A stretch of DNA of 64,000 bases. It comes from Candidatus Gastranaerophilales bacterium (GTDB lineage: Bacteria; Cyanobacteriota; Vampirovibrionia; Gastranaerophilales; Gastranaerophilaceae). The translations under genes were made by a program, and so were the position numbers. Where the stretch lies: contig CALVEM010000009.1 in assembly GCA_944326605.1 (NCBI GenBank), positions 1-64,000 of the forward strand, written 5' to 3'. Under the pieces are notes generated by a model. It saw nothing but the letters and a program-made list of their open reading frames with translations, did no database searches and had not been told where the DNA came from. This document shows, one piece after another, positions 1 to 7,731 of this stretch (positions are counted from its first letter, which is position 1; every line of letters starts with the position of its first letter).

Positions 1-851
1 TTATATCGATTTAAGTATTTTTTTAAATTTTCATTTTTTACATAAAATAATCCATCATGTTCTGTTGTAATTTTATTTTTAGATATAGATTTTGGCAACT
101 CTGGATATAAAGAATCTGCGATATCACAAATATGTTGATTACATCGCCAAGTATTATTCAAATAGTTTAATTTTGCGAGTTTTTTATTTTCTAAAAACTT
201 AAACCATTCTATAATGTTTTCAGCATATTTTCTATTTTTCCTTGAATAATGCGTATCAAAAGTATTTTGTCTTTTATCTGCTACAATAATTGATTTTATT
301 TTTTTAGATTTTAATATCAAATTCATAATTTCAAAATCGTATCCGGCAAAATCTTGAGCCTCATCTACGAAAACATAGTCGTAGCATTCTTCAATTCGCT
401 GAAGCATTTTACCTTTTACCGTTTTATGGCAATCATCAGCAAATTCAGATATTTTGCAAGAATAAATTCTACCATTTGAAGTTAAATAATATCCCTGAAT
501 GTCATTACTTTTCTTTATTGTGTAATAATATTTACCATTACTACTTACCTTTAAATGCGGATCCTTATTTGTAAAATAAACTTGATAAATTCTATCTTCA
601 AACCCCATAAGATTTTGGTATGGTCTTATACAATTTTTAAGCAGAAATGTTTCCCAAGTTGTAATTTCTACATTTTTAGGAACGTAGCCATTTAATTCAA
701 CAAATTTATTTTTAATTTCCTGAGTATTATTTCTTGTATAAGTTGTTATTAAAATCTTTTTATCCGCATTGTTTAATGCAACTTTTACCAGACAAGTTGT
801 TTTACCAGAACCTGCTGTTGAGTGTATTAAAATATTATTTTTTAATGGCAT
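1..851 (-). CDS. gajB: GajB-like UvrD/Rep-family helicase, partial (3' end beyond window)
   Basis: Superfamily 1 helicase, likely the second subunit of a Gabija-type anti-phage system. About 283 residues are visible and the frame stays open at base 1, so the C-terminal half is missing. The N-terminus reads MPLKNNILIHSTAGSGKTT, a P-loop with Walker A at about residues 12-18. DEAQD (motif II) lies near residue 165, around base 360. The start ATG at 851 overlaps the end of the upstream nuclease gene by 17 bases, implying translational coupling. In characterised Gabija, GajB senses DNA termini or nucleotide depletion and acts with GajA. The Gabija call rests on gene order and motifs; other OLD-helicase pairs exist. 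Confidence 0.8.
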   Translation of the reverse strand, partial: MPLKNNILIHSTAGSGKTTCLVKVALNNADKKILITTYTRNNTQEIKNKFVELNGYVPKNVEITTWETFLLKNCIRPYQNLMGFEDRIYQVYFTNKDPHLKVSSNGKYYYTIKKSNDIQGYYLTSNGRIYSCKISEFADDCHKTVKGKMLQRIEECYDYVFVDEAQDFAGYDFEIMNLILKSKKIKSIIVADKRQNTFDTHYSRKNRKYAENIIEWFKFLENKKLAKLNYLNNTWRCNQHICDIADSLYPELPKSISKNKITTEHDGLFYVKNENLKKYLNRY

Positions 852-2442
852 CTTTTATATACTGTGGAAAATCGACAGCTCCTTTTTCTGCATCAAAAAT
901 AGTTAATGCAACTTCTGTTTTATTGTTTTTTGATATAAAAAATTTTTTAAATTGTTCTTCTGTATCGTTAGTTGGTCTTGTAAACAAAGACTTTAATTTA
1001 TTATATCCATTTGCTGCATACATGTTTGGCTCTAAAGTATTAAGACTTGTATCTGTTGAAAAACATATTTTTATGTTTTCTTCATTTAAATAATCACAAT
1101 ATTTTTCTTTTAATGTTTCTATATCACCATCATTGTCTGTGACCACAACCGTATTAAGTTTTAACACTTTTGCGATTTCAAGAAATCTCTTAAATGCTAA
1201 AGATGAAACAGCTATTACGTCTGTACCTTCTTCTATTGGCAACTTATCGTATGTATCATAATATGCCTTTTGGACAATTAATTCATCAGATGGTCCTTCT
1301 ACCAAAATACTTTTAGTTGCATGTATCATACGCAAAGTATCATAACCAGACAATTTTTTAAAATATTTATATGTGTCTGGGGATAAATCACCAATTTTAA
1401 AACTTTCATTCTTGTTTAATAGAATTAATTTATCAATACCAGTTTTATTTGCGACAAAAGAACTGTGAGTGCTAATTAGTAATTGTTTACCGGCACATGT
1501 TTTGGAAATAACACTTACTAATTTATTTAAATTTGAAAAAGATAAACTTGTTTCAGGTTCTTCAATCATAATTATATCTGATTGTTCAAGCTTTTCTTTT
1601 AATGCCAATTTTATTTTTACAGAATTTTGTTCCCCTTTGCCGATAAATTTAAAAGGGATATTATCAAAATATAATGATAATATAGAATCCCAAGAATTCT
1701 TCGCAGATATATCAATTGAAATCTGGACATTTTTATCTGATATGGGTGTTCCTGTACTTTTAAACTCATCATTAATGTTTTTAATTTTTTCATCGCTTGT
1801 GAATTCTTCTTTTAATTGTCGATATTTTAAAGCAAGTAATGATTTTTGAGTATCATCTAAATAATCTCCAACTAGTTCAGCTATGTATTTATCTGATCCT
1901 TGTATATAACGATGCTCAACATTTCCAATTAGATGCGATTTTACAGGTAATTCTAAAAATCTAAATGTATTACTTGCAAAACTATACCATTCAACTTTAT
2001 AGTATTCTATGGGAATTTCTTTTACTTTTTCCGGTTCAATTATATATTTTTCGTACTCTTTTTGAAAATCACTGTCAAAACATATTCTTAAAGAGACACC
2101 CGCACAATCTTCTTTTAATGAATTTATGCTTCCCTTAAAATCTCCGCTAATATTGTCAGTAAAGTATATCTCAATAAGTATTTCAGGCAGTTTTGCGGTT
2201 TTTGCATTCTCTTGCAAATCCTTCAAGTACAAATCCCTTGCATTTAAATTAAAAAGATATGGCGTAAGTTCTTGTGCAATCATTCTACCATTGAGCTTTT
2301 GTGTAAGCCCAAGATTTATAGCCTCAAAAAGAGTTGTTTTACCAGCCTCATTATTTCCAACTATTATGTTAATATCAGGGTTTAGTTCAAGACTAAAATT
2401 CTCAAATTGTTTGTAATTTTTTATTATAATTTTTTTTATCAT
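835..2442 (-). CDS. gajA: GajA-like OLD-family ATPase/TOPRIM endonuclease
   Basis: OLD (overcoming lysogenization defect) family nuclease, 535 aa. The N-terminal ABC-type ATPase has Walker A GNNEAGKTT at residues 29-37, Walker B/D-loop IIMIEEPETSLS near 290, and an H-loop ISTHSS about 30 residues later. The C-terminal TOPRIM nuclease has LVEGPSDE near 379 (metal-binding Glu) and VTDNDGD near 435 (Asp pair). Length is close to known GajA proteins (about 580 aa). Directly followed by a UvrD-like helicase, which is the Gabija gene order. Its ATG overlaps the stop of the preceding ATPase gene in an ATGA arrangement, so all three genes are probably translated in series. Class-level function is firm; the system name is inferred. 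Confidence 0.85.
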   Translation of the reverse strand: MIKKIIIKNYKQFENFSLELNPDINIIVGNNEAGKTTLFEAINLGLTQKLNGRMIAQELTPYLFNLNARDLYLKDLQENAKTAKLPEILIEIYFTDNISGDFKGSINSLKEDCAGVSLRICFDSDFQKEYEKYIIEPEKVKEIPIEYYKVEWYSFASNTFRFLELPVKSHLIGNVEHRYIQGSDKYIAELVGDYLDDTQKSLLALKYRQLKEEFTSDEKIKNINDEFKSTGTPISDKNVQISIDISAKNSWDSILSLYFDNIPFKFIGKGEQNSVKIKLALKEKLEQSDIIMIEEPETSLSFSNLNKLVSVISKTCAGKQLLISTHSSFVANKTGIDKLILLNKNESFKIGDLSPDTYKYFKKLSGYDTLRMIHATKSILVEGPSDELIVQKAYYDTYDKLPIEEGTDVIAVSSLAFKRFLEIAKVLKLNTVVVTDNDGDIETLKEKYCDYLNEENIKICFSTDTSLNTLEPNMYAANGYNKLKSLFTRPTNDTEEQFKKFFISKNNKTEVALTIFDAEKGAVDFPQYIKDAIKK

Positions 2443-3740
2443 AATTCCTCTTTAATTATTTCTATTGCATACATTGGAATATCTATAAGACTATTTGTTT
2501 TCTTATAATCTGCCATTGATGTTCTTATTGCATAATTGGGTTTAAATTTTTCCATATAAACCTTCAAACTTTTAGCTTGTAAGTTTCTTTCCGCCTTTAC
2601 TTCAACAGGAACAACATCAGATTTTATTTGGATAACAAAGTCTATTTCAGCCCTGCTGGTTTCATTAGACCAATAAAAGACTGGTAAATCTTTAATTGTC
2701 TTAAATTGTTGTAAAACATATTGTTCGGCTATAGCACCTTTAAATTCTTCAAATATACGATTACCGTCAATAATCGTATCTGCCTGTAAATCTGTCATTG
2801 CACCTAATAAACCAACATCCAGTACAAATAACTTAAATGAATTAAAATCTTCGTAAGCAGTAATTGGTAAATCAGGTTTTGTAATTTTATTTACTCTGTA
2901 TACTAAACCACTATTAATTAGCCAAGACAAAGCAGCTTCAAAATCTCTTGCACGAGCTCCTTCCTTTGCAGCACCATATATAAATTTCTTATTTTCTTTA
3001 CTTAACTGTGCTGGAATAGATTTCCATAATAATCTTATTTTAGCAACTGTATTAGTGGGAATATGTTTTGTAAAATCTTCTTCATAAGCAGAGAGAATTT
3101 CTTTTTGCAGATTTCTAACATTTTCAAAATCTTTGTTTTCAACAAAATCTTGCACAATTTCAGGCATTCCTCCAACATAACAATATTGTTTTAAGAGCTT
3201 TTCATACTTGTTATTAAATAGTTTTATTGTTTTAAAATCTTTTTTATTTAAAAGTTCAACAAACCTTTCTTCTCCCATTGCTAATAAAAATTCTTCAAAA
3301 CTTAATGGGAAAAGATTCATAAATGAAACCTTACCAACAGGGAAACCCGTCCCTTCATGACAAGCAACACCTAACAAGCTTCCTGCAACTATAATATCGT
3401 ATTGAGGAGCATTTTCTCTAAAATACTTAAGTGAAGTTAAGGCTCTTGGACACTCTTGAATTTCATCAAAGATTATCAAAGTATTTTCCGCATTAATTTT
3501 TGTCTTTGTTGCAAGACCTATATCCATAATTAAACGTTCTGTATCATAGTCGACATCAAAAATCTCTCTACTTTTTACATCAACATCAAAGTTAATATAT
3601 GCAACTTGTTCATAATACTTTTTTCCAAACTCTTGCATAAGCCATGTTTTACCTACTTGTCTTGCACCTTGTATTATAAGCGGCTTATGATTCTTTTTGT
3701 TTTTCCAGTCAATCAGTTGCTTTATTGCGTATCTTTGCAT
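2439..3740 (-). CDS. AAA_14 / DUF4143 ATPase with PD-(D/E)XK-like C-terminus
   Basis: ATP-binding protein of the AAA_14-DUF4143 type, 433 aa from the ATG at 3740. That ATG is preferred because an AGGA motif sits 7 bases upstream; a TTG two codons earlier lacks spacing. Walker A is GARQVGKT (about residues 22-29) and Walker B LIIFDEIQ follows near residue 90. The C-terminal stretch has AEIDFV followed by VPVEVKA, the D...ExK pattern of PD-(D/E)XK nuclease folds reported for DUF4143. The stop codon overlaps the gajA-like start by four bases. Cellular role of this family is not established. Here the tight coupling suggests it works with, or controls, the nuclease-helicase pair. Confidence 0.8.
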   Translation of the reverse strand: MQRYAIKQLIDWKNKKNHKPLIIQGARQVGKTWLMQEFGKKYYEQVAYINFDVDVKSREIFDVDYDTERLIMDIGLATKTKINAENTLIIFDEIQECPRALTSLKYFRENAPQYDIIVAGSLLGVACHEGTGFPVGKVSFMNLFPLSFEEFLLAMGEERFVELLNKKDFKTIKLFNNKYEKLLKQYCYVGGMPEIVQDFVENKDFENVRNLQKEILSAYEEDFTKHIPTNTVAKIRLLWKSIPAQLSKENKKFIYGAAKEGARARDFEAALSWLINSGLVYRVNKITKPDLPITAYEDFNSFKLFVLDVGLLGAMTDLQADTIIDGNRIFEEFKGAIAEQYVLQQFKTIKDLPVFYWSNETSRAEIDFVIQIKSDVVPVEVKAERNLQAKSLKVYMEKFKPNYAIRTSMADYKKTNSLIDIPMYAIEIIKEEL

Positions 3741-3765
3741 GCTCAAATCCTCATATTGTAAGTTT

Positions 3766-3771
3766 ATTATA
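3766..3771 (-). promoter_or_regulatory. Extended -10 promoter of the ATPase-gajA-gajB operon
   Basis: Minus-strand TGG-TATAAT is a perfect extended -10 (TGn) element about 25 bases before the start codon at 3740, predicting a 5' leader of about 19 nt. The -35 position has only a poor match (TGTAAA) and overlaps the first of three direct repeats, so the promoter probably depends on the TGn motif or on a protein bound at the repeats. Confidence 0.6.
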
Positions 3772-3775
3772 CCAC

Positions 3776-3862
3776 AAATTACACATTTTTTACATCACTT
3801 TTACTTAAAGTTTGCACATTTTTTACACGACTTTCGGACTTAATTTGCACATTTCTTACAAT
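3776..3862. repeat. Three direct repeats at exact 33-bp spacing
   Basis: Core TGCACATTTTTTACA (plus strand) recurs with small changes. The CACAT element begins at 3782, 3815 and 3848, giving two intervals of exactly 33 bp, about three helical turns. They lie immediately upstream of, and the first overlaps, the operon promoter. The arrangement looks like operators or iteron-type sites. It is not a CRISPR: the intervals are too short and themselves partly conserved. Confidence 0.6.
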
Positions 3863-4046
3863 ATCTTAAATCATCAAACATATAATTTGTTAAACCCAAT
3901 TCCTGTTTTATTTTATAAAAATCTTTTCGGATTTTGCGTTTTAAGGATTTCTTCTGTTGTTCATTGTCTTTTGCAATAGTGTTCAAAGGCTGTTTTTATA
4001 GTTCAGGAGGCTCTGACTTCTGACCTGATATTAATTTGTCATTCAT
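3840..4046 (-). pseudogene. Possible broken small ORF with one in-frame stop
   Basis: Reading on the minus strand from the ATG at 4046 gives MNDKLISGQKSEPPEL, then TAA at 3996-3998, then the same frame continues for 51 more codons (a lysine-rich stretch ending CKKCAN) to a TAA at 3840. Total length would be 68 residues without the internal stop. No family recognised and no convincing ribosome-binding site, so this may be non-coding leader sequence rather than a dead gene. Confidence 0.25.
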
Positions 4047-4130
4047 AATTTAACTCTATTTTACCAGCATATCAAGTGTTTTAAATAGCTTTTGTATCTT
4101 TTCAACACAATTATTATCCTAAATATGTTT

Positions 4131-4595
4131 TTATTCTAATTTACCTTGAATTTTCCATAAACCAAATAATGTTATATAAAACATACATACCCCACCAAGT
4201 GTCATTAATTCATAACCCAAAAGAGATATCCATTCAAAACGGTATTCTATCATATCATGCAATGCAAAACATAACATTATAATTGTATCATAGCCAAAAG
4301 ACAATAACAGTGAATATTTTCTACGTATGGAGTTTATTTTCAATTCCTCCGCCACTTTAATCAATTCTGAATTAGGGAAAAATTTTTCAAATGTAACAAA
4401 TAATAGGTATAAAATAAAAATTTTTGCAAGTATGCATAATAAAATAAAGCAACTTGGAACTATCCAGTTTGGAGCTATATAACAAGTTATAAAAAAATAA
4501 GAAACATTCCAAACATAAATATAACTAATAGGATATTAAAAAAATTTAGATAAAAATAAAAATCGAAATTTTTCACAGATTAAATTTCTACTCAT
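4131..4595 (-). pseudogene. Immunity-like four-helix membrane protein, nonsense-mutated copy
   Basis: From the ATG at 4595 this frame spans exactly 154 residues, the same length as the intact paralogue at 5387-5851, but codon 20 is TAA (bases 4536-4538). The rest is conserved: hydrophobic helices, a central F-x-Y-D motif (FGYD here, FCYD in the intact copy), a GG pair and a terminal FYITLFGLWKI helix. Only the last 77 residues after an internal TTG are long enough to look like an ORF. It directly follows a remnant of the effector C-terminus, repeating the effector-immunity order seen upstream. Interpreted as an inactivated duplicate. Confidence 0.65.
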
Positions 4596-4611
4596 TTATT
4601 TCAGTTTATAT

Positions 4612-4677
4612 CTACATTTTACAATTGTAAAGTGGATGTAACAACCTTACTTTGTGTGCTGAATATCCCATTTGTAC
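4612..4677 (-). pseudogene. Remnant of effector C-terminus
   Basis: Twenty-one codons reading VQMGYSAHKVRLLHP then LYNCKM and a stop. The matching end of the full effector (about 5870-5940) reads VQMGYSTQKAGLLHP then YFTIVKCRYKI. The DNA is recognisably the same, with a short deletion after the HP codons shifting the frame. It sits between one membrane protein gene and the next, where a toxin tip would be expected. Confidence 0.7.
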
Positions 4678-4695
4678 TTTCCAGTTATAAATATT

Positions 4696-5172
4696 TTAGT
4701 TTACCTTGCTATTTTTTATCTTATCCTCTATGTACCAGTAGATATATAATACTATATAACTGCCCAGCAATCCAGCAAATAATGAAAAAATATATAGAGT
4801 TATGATACCCTCTAATAGTCCCCAAAAATCAGATTCTGCACAATTAGATAAAATAAAACATTCAATTATAAATGGGATTGGACTTAATATTGCCACCAAC
4901 AATTTTACTTTTAGGGAATGTCTTAATCCATACAAAAAATCCTGTATATATTTGTCTTTTGCAAATCCTGCAAACCAATTATAAAAATTTGGTAATATAA
5001 ATAATCTTCCAACCGATATTATTATTGCTAAGATAAAATAATTATATTTTTCTAAAAATGCGGCTGCCATTAACAAAAAAAATACATATATTGCCGGATC
5101 TGCTAACAAAAAATTAACAATATAAAGCATTAACATGTTTCGGTTAAATAAAACTCTAACTATTTTTTTCAT
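4696..5172 (-). CDS. Small multi-pass membrane protein, putative immunity protein
   Basis: About 158 residues from the ATG at 5172, beginning MKKIVRVLF; an upstream in-frame TTG at 5190 is possible. Four hydrophobic helices are separated by short charged loops, and the C-terminus ends IYWYIEDKIKNSKVN. Topology and length match the proteins at 5387-5851 and 4131-4595, although sequence identity is low. The start lies within the end of a toxin-fragment ORF, as in effector/immunity pairs whose genes overlap. Role as an immunity protein is inferred from this alternating order; no known family was recognised. Confidence 0.6.
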   Translation of the reverse strand: MKKIVRVLFNRNMLMLYIVNFLLADPAIYVFFLLMAAAFLEKYNYFILAIIISVGRLFILPNFYNWFAGFAKDKYIQDFLYGLRHSLKVKLLVAILSPIPFIIECFILSNCAESDFWGLLEGIITLYIFSLFAGLLGSYIVLYIYWYIEDKIKNSKVN

Positions 5173-5377
5173 TGTTATTTTGCACTCCAAATTTTATTGG
5201 TATTATAACATAATAGTTTTTGGCAAACGGTGTATACTGCATTACGGCCATAGCATTGTTATAGAAAGTTACCTCAGGTGTCTTTAAATATTCTTTAATA
5301 TGCAAATTATAGTCATATTTATCAAATAAAATTCCTTTGAATTCTCCGTTTTCTATTCGGGGATTTAGGATTGTCAA
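5156..5377 (-). pseudogene. Orphan C-terminal effector module
   Basis: Seventy-three residues with no ATG; only a TTG could start it, and a stop precedes it by a few codons. The segment GILFDKYDYN resembles FILLDTYDFN near the C-terminus of the full effector, and the end VMQYTPFAKNYYVIIPIKF resembles its terminal strand. It lies between two immunity-like genes. This is the form of the orphan toxin tips found downstream of polymorphic toxins, which serve as recombination donors. It could instead be translated as a short independent protein. Confidence 0.55.
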
Positions 5378-5386
5378 ATTATTTAA

Positions 5387-5851
5387 CTATTTTAAATATT
5401 TTTTAATGCCTCTATACAACATCAAGTAAAAAAGCAAGATTCCTCCTGCGTAAAATAGTATATATGCAATCAATGTAAAAATAACAGTCCATATAAAAAA
5501 ATAATCAATATATATATATATACAATAAATCAAAAAAGGCAAATCATAACAAAAGGCTATTGTTAGAATTTTCTTTTTATTTTGAGGGGTGTTTTGTAAA
5601 AATTTTACAAACTGGTTGAATATTGATAGCGTATATTTTTTAGCACAATTTACAATTAACTTTGGAAGGCAGAGTTTTAATGTAACATACGTAATATATA
5701 ATGCTGAACCCCATAGGAATCTAATATCTGAACCTGGAGACCCCTGTATATCAAAGGTTAAATCCATACTAATATTCATACATAATATTATGAAACCTAT
5801 TAATAATATATTGAAGATATTAAAAATTATATAAAACTTTGAACTACTCAT
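5387..5851 (-). CDS. Small multi-pass membrane protein, putative cognate immunity protein
   Basis: 154 residues, starting MSSSKFYIIF, with an AGAGGATAAAA ribosome-binding stretch just after the effector stop codon (nine-base gap). Hydrophobic segments at about 8-28, 42-62, 95-115 and 122-148 predict a four-helix inner-membrane protein. It has a full-length but nonsense-mutated paralogue at 4131-4595. Being the first gene after the effector and co-transcribed with it, it is the best candidate for the cognate immunity protein. No named family was recognised; the role is an inference from synteny. Confidence 0.6.
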   Translation of the reverse strand: MSSSKFYIIFNIFNILLIGFIILCMNISMDLTFDIQGSPGSDIRFLWGSALYITYVTLKLCLPKLIVNCAKKYTLSIFNQFVKFLQNTPQNKKKILTIAFCYDLPFLIYCIYIYIDYFFIWTVIFTLIAYILFYAGGILLFYLMLYRGIKKYLK

Positions 5852-5860
5852 TTTTATCCT

Positions 5861-6856
5861 CTATATTTTATACCTACATTTTACTATTGTAAAATACGGA
5901 TGTAGCAATCCTGCTTTTTGTGTTGAATATCCCATTTGAACAAGCGGATTCGTTTCATTCGGATTAAAATCATATGTGTCTAATAGTATAAACTCAATAT
6001 ATTTTCCTTGCAACTTTGCTGATAAAATATCCATCTTACCAAATGCGTTGTGTAAATTTGCATCACTATTGAAACCTAGAGAACCGGTCACTTCTTTTCC
6101 TGATTTCAGTGCAGCTGCATTTTTATATATAAAATCATTTAGTTCTTCTGATTTAATAATAGCTTTTGCTACACTACTATTTTCATGAAATACTATTCCT
6201 GGTACATCATCTTTCTTAAATTGGTTTTTTACTTTTTCTTGAATCTGTTTTTTATATTGAGGGAAATCATTAATAACATCTTTCATATTGTTATAAAAAT
6301 TCCCATTACCCTTAATATAGTCATCTGCTTGTTTTTTCCATAAATTTTGTGAAGCGATATTCCAAAAATTTACAGCATCATTTTGCTTTTGTATTCTACC
6401 AACTGTGTTAATTCCTAAATCAAGCAAATTTTTATTTAAATCCCCTATGAAAATATTTTCTATTGCTTGTGAATAATCATCAATAGTTGCTCTCAAATTT
6501 GGTTGATAATCATTATAAGTAATACCGCCTTCTAATTTTAATGTCGGTTCAATATCTACAGCAGCACCTGTTGAAGTTCCACTATGTTCATAATTATTAC
6601 TCCCAACCACATCAGGCTTGGAACGATAATGCGCTCTTACCTCTGTTCCGTCATCACGGGTGTATGCATGAACATAAACAACGTCAGGATTACCGGAAAG
6701 ATCGCTTTCTCTTGGAATACCTAAATTTGCCATTTGATAATTTATTGCTTTTTCATTTTCCATAAATTCATCTCCTGACATACCACCGATGTCTTCTGCT
6801 GTGTAGATTTTGTTGTCATTTGTGATTGCATTGATAAAATTTCTTAAACTTGCCAT
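5861..6856 (-). CDS. Putative polymorphic-toxin-like effector
   Basis: 331 residues, no signal peptide, started by a strong AAGGAG site before the ATG at 6856. Near residues 60-85 is a VYVHAYTRDDGTEVRAHY block, a motif type seen in phage head and surface-associated proteins. The middle is helical and charged. The last 45 residues contain LLDTYDFN and end HPYFTIVKCRYKI, the module that recurs as fragments downstream. Organisation (one complete gene, then immunity-like genes alternating with loose C-terminal tips) argues for a contact-dependent or injected toxin whose activity is in the C-terminus. The catalytic type is not recognisable to me. Confidence 0.5.
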   Translation of the reverse strand: MASLRNFINAITNDNKIYTAEDIGGMSGDEFMENEKAINYQMANLGIPRESDLSGNPDVVYVHAYTRDDGTEVRAHYRSKPDVVGSNNYEHSGTSTGAAVDIEPTLKLEGGITYNDYQPNLRATIDDYSQAIENIFIGDLNKNLLDLGINTVGRIQKQNDAVNFWNIASQNLWKKQADDYIKGNGNFYNNMKDVINDFPQYKKQIQEKVKNQFKKDDVPGIVFHENSSVAKAIIKSEELNDFIYKNAAALKSGKEVTGSLGFNSDANLHNAFGKMDILSAKLQGKYIEFILLDTYDFNPNETNPLVQMGYSTQKAGLLHPYFTIVKCRYKI

Positions 6857-6922
6857 TTATATTTCTCCTTAGCGCGGGTGTTAAATTGTTTTATATTTGT
6901 CAATATATGTTGAATTATATTA

Positions 6923-6951
6923 AGTATAACATTGCTTTGTTGATTTGTCAA
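6923..6951 (-). promoter_or_regulatory. Promoter of the effector operon with overlapping palindrome
   Basis: Minus-strand TTGACA (6946-6951), 17-base spacer, TATACT (6923-6928): near consensus for the housekeeping sigma factor. The -35 is embedded in the palindrome GTTGA-TTTG-TCAAC, and the half-site GTTGATTT recurs about 16 bases toward the HTH gene. This is a plausible operator for the divergently encoded regulator at 7002. Confidence 0.65.
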
Positions 6952-7001
6952 CTGTGTTGATTTATTGTTTTGTTTTTGTTATCATTCTTTTGAGGTGGAT
7001 A

Positions 7002-7385
7002 ATGGATAAACATACACAACTAATCAAATTCGGGACTGTTTTAAAACAAAGACGTCTGGCTTTGAAATTAAGTTTAAGAGATTTAGAAAAACTATCAAGT
7101 GTCAGTGCAGCTTTAATAACTAAACTTGAAAACGGTAAAATGGCTAATTTCCCGAAAGCTATTACTATTAAACAGCTTAGTGATGCTTTAAAATTTAATG
7201 ATGAATTGTTTGTGCTGGCGGATATTTTGTTTGAACATAAAGAACAAAATATTCCAGACAAAACATTTGAAAACGAATTAAGAGAACTGCTGGCGACTAA
7301 AACAACTCTTAATTCTGAAAATATTACTCAGGTTATTTATTTTATTTCGGGACTCGAAAAATTGCAAAAAATCGAAAATTTATAA
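7002..7385 (+). CDS. XRE-family HTH transcriptional regulator
   Basis: 127 residues from the ATG at 7002, which has GAGG six bases upstream; an earlier in-frame TTG at 6945 is not supported. The N-terminal half is a lambda-repressor-like HTH (LRDLEKLSSVSAALITKLEN at about residues 27-46). The C-terminal half is acidic and helical. It is transcribed away from the effector operon, with a palindrome over the shared promoter region, so it probably represses that operon and perhaps itself. A hairpin terminator follows. Confidence 0.75.
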   Translation: MDKHTQLIKFGTVLKQRRLALKLSLRDLEKLSSVSAALITKLENGKMANFPKAITIKQLSDALKFNDELFVLADILFEHKEQNIPDKTFENELRELLATKTTLNSENITQVIYFISGLEKLQKIENL

Positions 7386-7456
7386 GTGTTTTCCGACTTA
7401 AATGTCAAACTCGCGATACTTTTTCTCAAAATCCCTGATACATAACACTCAGAAAA

Positions 7457-7495
7457 TAAAAAACCGAATAACTAATGTCATTCGGTTTTTTATTT
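7457..7495 (+). terminator. Intrinsic terminator after the HTH regulator
   Basis: AAAAACCGAAT and ATTCGGTTTTT form an 11-bp stem with a 10-base loop, followed by TATTTT. The A-tract on the other side makes it possibly bidirectional. Confidence 0.75.
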
Positions 7496-7638
7496 TGGAA
7501 CTTCACATACGTTTTAACACTCCAAACTCGCCAAATCGCTTAATTGACTATGTTTCAGGCATGTTGAAATTACGCATTTTTCAAAATCTACAAATAAAAA
7601 TTTACCCACCAAAAAACTGCAAGATTTTATTAAACAGC

Positions 7639-7731
7639 CTATTTTAATACTAATTGAGAATTTTGTTCAACAACCTCTGTAGCGAATAAATTTTCAATAA
7701 CTTTTCTAACATAAGATATAAAATCTTTGCT
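7639..7731 (-). pseudogene. Out-of-frame tail that may belong to the ADP-ribosyltransferase-like gene
   Basis: Immediately after the stop of the gene at 7731-8669, a different minus-strand frame is open for 30 codons. It reads SKDFISYVRKVIENLF then ATEVVEQNSQLVLK and a stop, with the residue composition of a normal protein C-terminus. A single-base shift near 7731 would join the two. Whether this is a true frameshift or chance cannot be settled here. Confidence 0.35.

Noticed and set aside
835..3740. PARIS-type (AriA/AriB) or stand-alone OLD system
   Set aside because: ATPase and TOPRIM are in one protein and a UvrD-like helicase follows, which fits Gabija better.
3776..3862. 33-bp repeats as a CRISPR array
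   Set aside because: Units are degenerate, intervals are about 18 bases and partly conserved, and no cas gene is present.
7402..7647. Plus-strand frame after the HTH gene
   Set aside because: Contains the terminator; no SD and odd composition.
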